From JAAFHB01 sp963677935 (lineage in GTDB: Bacteria; Bacteroidota; Bacteroidia; Bacteroidales; Prolixibacteraceae), in contig CAXXEH010000003.1 in NCBI GenBank assembly GCA_963677935.2, positions 3,782,001 through 3,846,000 on the forward strand: a DNA stretch of 64,000 bases, given 5' to 3'. A model generated the notes under the pieces. That model saw only the letters and a list, made by a program, of their open reading frames with translations, was not told the DNA's origin and ran no database searches. Below are positions 36,197 through 43,590 of this stretch, piece by piece. Position 1 is the first letter of the stretch. Each line of letters starts with the position of its first letter. Position numbers and translations under genes: made by a program.

Positions 36197-36937
36197 GTGT
36201 TACGAGATTTAAGGTATAGAATAAAACTCTTTTCTTCTCCAAGAAAAGAGTTTTATTCATTTATAAAAAAGACGATCGGATTTAGCCCACTGAAACTCCG
36301 GTTATATGATCTTGCATTCGTACATCGGTCGGCCTCATCTTCCGATATAATGGGCCAACCCATTAATAATGAGCGACTGGAATATTTAGGAGATGCTGTA
36401 CTAGGAGCAATTGTTGCAGAATACCTTTATAACCGTTTCCCCAGAAAAGACGAAGGGTTTCTCACACAGATGCGTTCACGTATCGTCAACAGGAGTTTTC
36501 TTACACAACTCACTTTTAAACTTGGTCTCAATCTGTTCGTCAATTCGAATACCAATTCTGTCAATGATTCAAGCCATATCTTTGGAGATGTTTTCGAAGC
36601 ATTTATTGGCGCCATCTATCTCGACAAGGGTTATCAGGGGGCTAAACATTTCGTGATCAAAAAAGTCTTATCTGTTCATGTTGATGTTCATGAATTAGAG
36701 AGGAGTGATAACAATTATAAGAGCCAATTGATCGAATGGGGACAGAAGTACAAAAGAGAGGTTGAATTCGACACCCACGAAAATCCGGACACAAGTCATA
36801 ACAATCTTCCATTTGTTTCGATCATCCGGATTGATGGTCAGCTTGTCGGAAAAGGTGAGGGCTACTCAAAAAAAGAGGCTCAACAGAATTCTGCCTGCAA
36901 AGCCCTGGTTTACCTCGGAATCTCCGATTGTCACTGA
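36197..36937 (+). CDS. rnc: Ribonuclease III
   Basis: 246 residues from a GTG start 4 bases after fabF. The N-terminal segment, RIKLFSSPRKEFYSFIKKTIGF, matches Bacteroidota RNase III openings, which supports this start over a later ATG. The signature NNERLEYLGDAVLGAI holds the metal-binding Glu/Asp, the second acidic cluster is GDVFEAFIGAIYLD, and a dsRBD occupies about 165-240. It cleaves double-stranded RNA, including rRNA precursors. Codons about 8-21 of its own message form a perfect 18-bp hairpin, a likely substrate for the enzyme itself. Confidence 0.96.
   Translation: MLRDLRYRIKLFSSPRKEFYSFIKKTIGFSPLKLRLYDLAFVHRSASSSDIMGQPINNERLEYLGDAVLGAIVAEYLYNRFPRKDEGFLTQMRSRIVNRSFLTQLTFKLGLNLFVNSNTNSVNDSSHIFGDVFEAFIGAIYLDKGYQGAKHFVIKKVLSVHVDVHELERSDNNYKSQLIEWGQKYKREVEFDTHENPDTSHNNLPFVSIIRIDGQLVGKGEGYSKKEAQQNSACKALVYLGISDCH
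36219..36258 (+). promoter_or_regulatory. Perfect 18-bp hairpin inside the start of rnc
   Basis: Positions 36219-36236 and 36241-36258 are exact reverse complements around the 4-base loop CTCC. The hairpin begins 22 bases into the rnc coding region. In E. coli, RNase III represses its own synthesis by cutting a stem in the rnc leader; here the stem is in the coding sequence, so cutting would destroy the rnc message while sparing acpP-fabF. This function is an inference. Confidence 0.6.
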
Positions 36938-37105
36938 TACTCCAATTTGGATCCCGGAGAATAAGACCTATGTACCTTCCCAAGCATAAATCTTTAGGGA
37001 GTTGGAAATAAAATCTACCAAAACTTTATTGACGCGATTATTTCTTCTTTTAAGTTCCTAAGTTAAATAATGTTAAGGAGAACAGCCCTGATTCATTAAT
37101 AGCTT

Positions 37106-37113
37106 TATCTTTG
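37106..37113 (+). promoter_or_regulatory. Candidate -7 box abutting the kinase start codon
   Basis: TATCTTTG matches TAnnTTTG exactly and ends 5 bases before the ATG at 37119. Transcription would start at or next to the start codon, implying a leaderless message, unless the start is the in-frame ATG at 37131. Confidence 0.35.
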
Positions 37114-37118
37114 TTTCG

Positions 37119-38657
37119 ATGAGTAGAAGAATGATATATACCTTAAGTGTGGTAATGGCCATCGCTGCAGCATCCCTGATTGTTGTACAGATGATCACTA
37201 TTAAACATACGGCAGAACTTCAGGAGAAGAACTTCAGTACCCAGGTGTTCAAGGCACTTCAGGAGGTTACTGATAACCTGGACATATTTGAGATTAATCA
37301 GTTTTACGTGATCGATGCCGATCAAAGCGACTGGCCATCAAATTCTTCAGGACTTTTCCCCAACTCCGATCCGGTTTTGCCATTGAGCGCCCTTGAAAAG
37401 AGCGGTGAGATTTCGGTTTACAGGAAGTTTTCAAGTTCAGGCACCAGCGGAGTGATTACCGAACGATCGAATTTTTTTTCACAGGTTCAGATTCAGAGCT
37501 TTCAGCATGTGTACAACAGGAAAAGCGCCCAGGACGAACAAAAACTCAGGTACCGGATTTTCATGAAAGAACGGTCTGAAATGCCTTTATCCTCGCGATT
37601 CCCCCCCGAAATACTTGCTGTTGCACTGGATTCTGCCCTAAAGCACAATGACATTTTTCTTGAATACAAGTATGCCATTCTAACACAGATAGATGGGAAA
37701 AATGCTTATATAATGGGAAGTAAGGATTACAAACCGGGGAAAAGGACCAAACCCTACAAAAGACTTTTATTACCCGATGATGCGCTGATAAAACCCGACT
37801 ACCTTTGTATCTATTTCCCCGGCCAGAATAATAATTTCTTTAAGTCAACTTCATTCCTGGTTTTCCCCTCGCTGGTGCTCACCTTAATGATTATCGGCAT
37901 ATTTATTGTGACACTTCAGATTATTTTGCGTCAAAAGAAGATTTCACAGATCAAGAATGATTTCATCAATAATATGACGCACGAACTGAAGACCCCTATT
38001 TCTACGATCTCACTGGCATCGCAGATGCTGCGCGATTCGTCAGTTTCATTATCACATTCAACGGTGGATCATATTTCCGGCGTGATTTTTGATGAGAGTA
38101 AGCGGTTAAGCAATCAGGTGGAAAAGGTATTGCAAATGGCTGTTTTCAATGAAGGGAGATTAAAATTGAAATTTACCCAAATTGATCTCAATAAATTGGC
38201 AGAGTCGGTTGCCTCGAATTTCGAAATCAGGGTATCGAACGAAAATGGGGAATTAAAGACAGACTTGCAGGCAGAGAATCCATTTATCAGAGGAGATGAA
38301 GTCCATATTACCAATGTGATTTTCAACTTGTTGGACAACGCCGTTAAATACAGCAAATTGAACCCGTTGATTGAGCTTTCGACCGAAAACAGAAATGGTT
38401 GGGCCATTGTTCAGATAAAAGATAATGGGATTGGGATTCCAAAGGAACATCAGTCGCAGATATTTGAACGTTTCTACCGTGTTCCGACAGGGAATATACA
38501 CAATGTCAAGGGTTTCGGACTTGGATTGTCATATGTTAAGCGGATTGTTGACGTTCATAACGGTAAAATTAAAGTTGACAGTACCTTAGGGAAAGGTACG
38601 CGTTTCAGATTATATTTCCCATTAAAAAATGTTCAGAATTATGGAAAAGAAAATTAG
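37119..38657 (+). CDS. Membrane sensor histidine kinase
   Basis: 512 residues. Two membrane helices (about 7-27 and 244-270) enclose a periplasmic sensor region of about 215 residues of no recognised family. HisKA has H288 in NNMTHELKTPIST; HATPase_c has an N-box (FNLLDNAVKYS), DNGIGIP and GFGLGLSYVKRI. It resembles the RprX type of Bacteroides. Its end overlaps the start of the response-regulator gene by 17 bases, so the two form a pair. The signal is unknown. Confidence 0.92.
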   Translation: MSRRMIYTLSVVMAIAAASLIVVQMITIKHTAELQEKNFSTQVFKALQEVTDNLDIFEINQFYVIDADQSDWPSNSSGLFPNSDPVLPLSALEKSGEISVYRKFSSSGTSGVITERSNFFSQVQIQSFQHVYNRKSAQDEQKLRYRIFMKERSEMPLSSRFPPEILAVALDSALKHNDIFLEYKYAILTQIDGKNAYIMGSKDYKPGKRTKPYKRLLLPDDALIKPDYLCIYFPGQNNNFFKSTSFLVFPSLVLTLMIIGIFIVTLQIILRQKKISQIKNDFINNMTHELKTPISTISLASQMLRDSSVSLSHSTVDHISGVIFDESKRLSNQVEKVLQMAVFNEGRLKLKFTQIDLNKLAESVASNFEIRVSNENGELKTDLQAENPFIRGDEVHITNVIFNLLDNAVKYSKLNPLIELSTENRNGWAIVQIKDNGIGIPKEHQSQIFERFYRVPTGNIHNVKGFGLGLSYVKRIVDVHNGKIKVDSTLGKGTRFRLYFPLKNVQNYGKEN

Positions 38658-39327
38658 AGTGATTCTCACTGAGGATGACGAAAATCTGGGGCTTTTGCTT
38701 AGAGAATATCTTATTGCAAAAGGTTATGATACTGACTTATATCCCGATGGCGAGGTAGCCTATAAAGGATTTCAGAAGAATCAGTATGATCTCTGCATCT
38801 TTGATGTAATGATGCCTAAAAAAGATGGATTCACTTTGGCTAAAGAGATCAGGATGGTCAATTCTGATATTCCTATCATATTTCTGACTGCCAAAAGTAT
38901 GAAGGAGGATGTCATCGAAGGGTTTAAAATCGGGGCAGACGACTATATGACCAAACCTTTCAGCATGGAGGAACTGTTGTTCCGCATCGAAGCAATATTA
39001 AGAAGAAGCGGAGGGGAAGGGGATAATGCTCAGTCAGTTTTTAAACTGGGAAGATTTATTTTTGACGCGCGTAAACAGATTTTATCGGATGCCAACGAAA
39101 ATACAAAACTGACGACCAAAGAGTCTGACCTCCTTAAATTGCTCTGCGTAAATGCCAATAAGATACTCGAAAGAAACTTCGCCCTTAAAACTATCTGGGT
39201 TGACGATAACTATTTTAATGCCCGGAGCATGGATGTCTATATTACCAAGCTCAGAAAGCATCTGAAATCGGAGGAAGGGATCGAAATTATTAATGTCCAC
39301 GGTAAAGGATATAAGCTGATTGTTTAA
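38641..39327 (+). CDS. OmpR-family response regulator
   Basis: 228 residues from the ATG at 38641, chosen because MEKKIRVILTEDDE is the usual start of the receiver; an in-frame ATG at 38629 would add four residues. Receiver: DLCIFDVMMPKKDG with the phospho-acceptor Asp, and TKPFSMEEL with the conserved Lys. A winged-helix DNA-binding domain fills about 130-228 (SMDVYITKLRKHL, VHGKGYKL). It is similar to RprY and partnered with the upstream kinase. A strong terminator follows at 39350. Confidence 0.93.
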   Translation: MEKKIRVILTEDDENLGLLLREYLIAKGYDTDLYPDGEVAYKGFQKNQYDLCIFDVMMPKKDGFTLAKEIRMVNSDIPIIFLTAKSMKEDVIEGFKIGADDYMTKPFSMEELLFRIEAILRRSGGEGDNAQSVFKLGRFIFDARKQILSDANENTKLTTKESDLLKLLCVNANKILERNFALKTIWVDDNYFNARSMDVYITKLRKHLKSEEGIEIINVHGKGYKLIV

Positions 39328-39349
39328 TCATAGGTAACCATATTTGAAT

Positions 39350-39381
39350 AAAAATCCCGGGCAAAATGTCCGGGATTTTTT
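39350..39381 (+). terminator. Rho-independent terminator after the OmpR-type regulator
   Basis: AAAAATCCCGG (39350-39360) and CCGGGATTTTT (39370-39380) form a perfect 11-bp stem with a 9-base loop, ending in a run of six T. It lies 23 bases after the stop codon. Confidence 0.9.
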
Positions 39382-39440
39382 CCAGATGAGGGGACCAATC
39401 ACAATTATAGGCCGGAGTGACAAAGCGAATCAAACCAAAA

Positions 39441-41690
39441 ATGTGGTTAATTAATTTTATAAATTGGAATTGCCAGAACAAAAGATCGTCCCTGAGAATT
39501 ATTCTCACTGAATTGGTCCTCTGTCTATTTCTATTGTTTCCTTTGATCAGCAAAGCTCAGAAATTTAGTGAAAAACCGGACCACCCCAGGGTCGCCCTGG
39601 TATTAAGTGGCGGTGGGGCCAAAGGTTTTGCTCACATTGGAGTGCTGAAAGTTCTGGAGGAGGAAGGTATTCCGATCGATATAATTGTCGGCACCAGTAT
39701 GGGGAGTCTTGTAGGTGGCATTTATTCAATTGGATACAATGCATCTGAGTTGGAGAAACTGGTTAAATCATTGAATTGGGAAACCGTTCTTTCCGATGAA
39801 GTTTCGCGTGCTTTTCTTTCAAGAAACGATCAAATGTTAAAGCAGAGGTACTTCTTATCATTACCCATCAAAAGGGAAAAAAAGCTTCGCCTTCCACTTG
39901 GACTAATTAAAGGACAAAATGTCTTGAATATCTTCTGCGAATTAGCCGGGAATGTCCCCCTTGATGCCGATTTTGATAAATTCCCAATCTCTTTTGCCTG
40001 TGTTGCAACAAATCTTGAAACCGGAAAGGAAGTGGTTTTGAAAAATGGGTTTCTGCCAACTGCAATGTTTTCAAGTATGGCTATTCCTCTTGTTTTCCAA
40101 TCATCTGAAAGAGACTCTCTTTTACTGATTGACGGAGGAATTGTCAATAATTTTCCTACAGATGTGGCTAAAAAGATGGGGGCTGACATCATCATCGGAG
40201 TGGATATCCGAAATGACCATTATGACCGGAAAAATTTAAAATCAATTAAAAGTGTTCTTAATCAACTTGTTAGTTTTTTTGATCAGGGAAAAGATTCGGT
40301 CAATAACAGCTTTTGCAACCTGATTATACGTCCCGATATTACGGGCTATTCAATGTCGAGTTTTAGCAATGAGGCAGTCGACTCCTTAGTTTTAAGAGGA
40401 GAAGTGGCCACAAATGCTTTAAGAGAACAACTCAGGGAACTTAAACGAAGATACCACCTGAAGCCTGTTGAAAAATCGCGGAGAATGGTTAAGCCCGATC
40501 AATGGAACATCACCGGTATAAGTTTTAGCGGAAAGGAGCAACTGGACTATGAGTTTTTACAAAAAACCATGAACCTTGAAATCCCCGGAAATTACTCAGC
40601 TGATGAGATTAAAATGGCCATCGACCGGCTTTATGGTTTGGGAGGTTTTGAACGGATCTATTTCAATTTAATAGATAATAAATCAGGGAAAGACCTTAAC
40701 CTGAATATTGTTACCAAAAAGGTTTTCTCACAAAATATAGGTTTCAAGGCGAATACTACCGATGGGGCAGCCATATTACTCAATACCACCCGAAAAAACT
40801 ATGAAAACATATTTGGTTTGTTATCGGTCAGCACCGAATTATCGGTCAATCCCGGATTAAATATTATTGCCGAATCGGATCAAACATCCCTCCCAACAGC
40901 TGGTATCAACCTCAAAGGGAAGTATCAGAATTATAATGTATTTGAAAAAGGTGACAAAATTTATAAGGCCAATATTTTTTACACCTCAGGATCATTATAT
41001 CTCTATAAGCCAATTATGCATCGGTTTATTACTGGTATCGGACTTCAGGAGGAGTACTATCATGGCGATATCTTTAGCAGAAATACGACAATTGAAACCT
41101 CCGGAAAAATGGATTTTCTGCTGACCAATGCCTATTCCTACCTGTCGTTTGACAATATGGACGATTTCTATTTCCCTACCAAAGGGATAAACCTGTATGC
41201 CGAATTTTCGATGATGGCCGATTTCAAACAAACCAAAGAAATTACCCCGGTAGCGCTTTTGAGAATGAAAAATGTAATTCCATTGCAAAAAGGGAGTGCC
41301 TTACTTTTTGATATTTACGGACGAGCCCTTTTTGATGCCGATTTTCCACGCTCCAGAATGACTCTGGTTGGGGGAGAGCCTTATTCACAGTATTTTAATT
41401 ACCATCTTCCATTTGTTGGTTTATCAGCAGTAAACATTGCAGATCGGTTTGCCTGTGTTGGGCTGATTGGTTTGAGGGTAAATATTACCGGTTCACATTA
41501 TGTTTCGCTCCTGTTGAATGGCTTCTGGCAGAATACCGATTTGTCATTCGGGAAAGGAATTAATGCGACTTATGGAAGTGGTATCAGATATTCACAGAAA
41601 ACTTTTCTGGGCCCCCTTGATATGACTTTAGGATATTCAGGTTCAACCGATAAACCCACTTTTTCAGCCAATTTTGGATATTGGTTCTGA
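39441..41690 (+). CDS. Patatin-like phospholipase with C-terminal BamA/FhaC-type barrel
   Basis: 749 residues from the ATG at 39441; an in-frame GTG at 39417 is less likely because the signal peptide (ending ISKAQ) fits the ATG. The patatin domain has the oxyanion loop SGGGAKGFAHIG, nucleophile motif GTSMG and the Asp of LIDGGIVNN, a Ser-Asp dyad. A POTRA-like segment (about 365-440) and a beta-barrel ending in F (NFGYWF) follow. This is the PlpD-like arrangement of outer-membrane lipases. It would hydrolyse phospholipids at or beyond the outer membrane; substrate unknown. Confidence 0.9.
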   Translation: MWLINFINWNCQNKRSSLRIILTELVLCLFLLFPLISKAQKFSEKPDHPRVALVLSGGGAKGFAHIGVLKVLEEEGIPIDIIVGTSMGSLVGGIYSIGYNASELEKLVKSLNWETVLSDEVSRAFLSRNDQMLKQRYFLSLPIKREKKLRLPLGLIKGQNVLNIFCELAGNVPLDADFDKFPISFACVATNLETGKEVVLKNGFLPTAMFSSMAIPLVFQSSERDSLLLIDGGIVNNFPTDVAKKMGADIIIGVDIRNDHYDRKNLKSIKSVLNQLVSFFDQGKDSVNNSFCNLIIRPDITGYSMSSFSNEAVDSLVLRGEVATNALREQLRELKRRYHLKPVEKSRRMVKPDQWNITGISFSGKEQLDYEFLQKTMNLEIPGNYSADEIKMAIDRLYGLGGFERIYFNLIDNKSGKDLNLNIVTKKVFSQNIGFKANTTDGAAILLNTTRKNYENIFGLLSVSTELSVNPGLNIIAESDQTSLPTAGINLKGKYQNYNVFEKGDKIYKANIFYTSGSLYLYKPIMHRFITGIGLQEEYYHGDIFSRNTTIETSGKMDFLLTNAYSYLSFDNMDDFYFPTKGINLYAEFSMMADFKQTKEITPVALLRMKNVIPLQKGSALLFDIYGRALFDADFPRSRMTLVGGEPYSQYFNYHLPFVGLSAVNIADRFACVGLIGLRVNITGSHYVSLLLNGFWQNTDLSFGKGINATYGSGIRYSQKTFLGPLDMTLGYSGSTDKPTFSANFGYWF

Positions 41691-41769
41691 CCTGTGATGA
41701 TGGGTTATAGAATTTATAGAGGTGCAATTTTACAGAGGTCGTATCAAATGCGGAGAATTTAACAGACGA

Positions 41770-41815
41770 GAACCGCAAAGCTCTATATTTATCTAAAATA
41801 ATAGCTCTGCGGTTC
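41770..41815. terminator. Possible shared terminator hairpin between convergent genes
   Basis: GAACCGCAAAGCTCTA (41770-41785) and TAGCTCTGCGGTTC (41802-41815) pair with one mismatch and one bulge. The hairpin lies between the convergent patatin and gdhA genes. No strong T-run is present, so termination is a guess. Confidence 0.35.
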
Positions 41816-41879
41816 TTTGCGTCTTCTTTATGTATCTCTGCGGTGAAAGCCTTTTTATACAGCCTCTAAAGAAAAACAA

Positions 41880-43217
41880 TTAAACCAATCCCTGTGCCAG
41901 CATTGCTTCGGCAACTTTCACGAAGCCACCTACATTGGCGCCTTTTACATAATTAATATATTCACCCGACTGACCGTGTTTTGTACAAGTATCATGAATA
42001 TCCTTCATGATCAGGTGAAGCCGTTTGTCTACTTCTTCACTGGTCCAGTTATAACGCATACTATTTTGCGACATCTCCAGACCTGAAACCGCTACTCCAC
42101 CTGCATTTACCGCTTTCCCCGGAGCAAAGGTGAATTTATTATTCACAAAACAATTCACTGCAGCAGAAGTGCATCCCATATTGGAGACTTCAGCCACCAA
42201 AAAACAACCGTTCGCCATCAATTTAATGGCATCTGATTCATCAAGCTCATTTTGAGTTGCACACGGTAAGGCAATATCCACTTTTGCCTCCCAAGGTTTT
42301 GCATTGGGATAAAATTCTACGCCAAACTCATCTGCATACGGAGCGACCACGTCGTTGTTGCTTTCACGCAATTCGAGCAGGTAATCCACCTTATTTCCAG
42401 TGATTCCGTCCGGATCGTAAATATAGCCGTCCGGTCCTGAAATCGTTACAACCTTACCACCCAATTCGTTGATTTTGGTAATTGCACCCCAGGCCACATT
42501 CCCGAAACCTGAAACACTGAAAGTTTTCCCTTTCACCTCTTTACCCATCTCCTTTAACATATGCTGAACAAAGTAGACCGCTCCAAATCCTGTAGCTTCA
42601 GGGCGTATTAAAGAGCCACCCCAGCCCAACCCTTTTCCGGTAAGAACACCCGTAAATTCATTCCTGATCCGTTTATACTGACCGAAAAGGAAACCTATCT
42701 CACGTCCGCCAACACCAATATCACCTGCAGGAACATCCGTATTAGGACCAATATGACGAAAAAGCTCCGTCATAAAAGATTGGCAAAACCTCATGATCTC
42801 ATTGTCGCTCCGCCCTTTTGCACTGAAATCAGAACCTCCTTTTCCACCTCCCATGGGAAGTGTGGTCAGGCTGTTTTTAAAGGTTTGCTCAAATCCAAGG
42901 AACTTCAGGATGCTTAATGTAACGCTCTTGTGAAACCGGAGTCCACCCTTATATGGTCCGAGTGCGCTGTTGAATTCAACACGATAGCCCCGGTTAATTT
43001 CAACCTCGCCCTTATCATTACTCCAGGGGACTCTGAACATGATCGTTCGCTCTGGCTCGACCATCCGCTCCAGAATTTTTGCCTGTTTGTATCGTGGATT
43101 GGCATCATAAACATCCCAAACAGATTCCACAACTTCCAAAACGGCCTGATGAAACTCCAATTCACCAGGAGTACGAGCCTTTAGCCCTTCCATAAAATTA
43201 TCTATTCCGGCATTCAT
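41880..43217 (-). CDS. gdhA: NADP-type glutamate dehydrogenase
   Basis: 445 residues, the hexameric type I length. The catalytic-Lys motif is PMGGGKGGSDF, the substrate region GPYKGGLRFHKSV, and the Rossmann motif SGFGNVAWGA. It interconverts 2-oxoglutarate plus ammonia and glutamate in the cytoplasm and is a main nitrogen-assimilation enzyme in Bacteroidota. NADP preference is inferred from overall similarity to the GdhA group. It diverges from leuS. Confidence 0.95.
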   Translation of the reverse strand: MNAGIDNFMEGLKARTPGELEFHQAVLEVVESVWDVYDANPRYKQAKILERMVEPERTIMFRVPWSNDKGEVEINRGYRVEFNSALGPYKGGLRFHKSVTLSILKFLGFEQTFKNSLTTLPMGGGKGGSDFSAKGRSDNEIMRFCQSFMTELFRHIGPNTDVPAGDIGVGGREIGFLFGQYKRIRNEFTGVLTGKGLGWGGSLIRPEATGFGAVYFVQHMLKEMGKEVKGKTFSVSGFGNVAWGAITKINELGGKVVTISGPDGYIYDPDGITGNKVDYLLELRESNNDVVAPYADEFGVEFYPNAKPWEAKVDIALPCATQNELDESDAIKLMANGCFLVAEVSNMGCTSAAVNCFVNNKFTFAPGKAVNAGGVAVSGLEMSQNSMRYNWTSEEVDKRLHLIMKDIHDTCTKHGQSGEYINYVKGANVGGFVKVAEAMLAQGLV

Positions 43218-43590
43218 CTTTAATATTGTTTAAGTTTTTGCACAATCAAATTTACAGATTTCTTTTGCATCCTGATGAAAAAGGGATTAAAACAACAAAA
43301 AGCTATTGTCTTAGATATCTGATTTTTACAATTTATTGAAATGTGAGTTCTGACATGTTTATCCATTTTTATGATATATATCAGAAATACCGGCGCCCAA
43401 ATTTTACATTTCATCCAAATTAAAGAAAACTGTTCCCGGCGAAAGATTGGACAAGATTACCTATAAACATTACGATTTAAACCATTCAGGACTATTTTTT
43501 TGCACAAATCTTCTTTCTGACAACCCTGAAGAGCGAATAAAGCGTTAATTTCGCAGCTTAATTGAAAATGAACGAATACGCTCAAAACCG
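43218..43590. other. Divergent gdhA/leuS intergenic region
   Basis: 373 bases that must hold the promoters of both flanking genes. A gdhA -7 box candidate is at 43247-43254. I see no gene, RNA element or recognisable riboswitch, and no leucine T-box. Confidence 0.5.
43247..43254 (-). promoter_or_regulatory. Candidate -7 box for gdhA
   Basis: The minus strand reads TAAATTTG, a perfect TAnnTTTG, about 30 bases before the gdhA ATG. No TTTG -33 box is found at the right distance. Confidence 0.35.
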
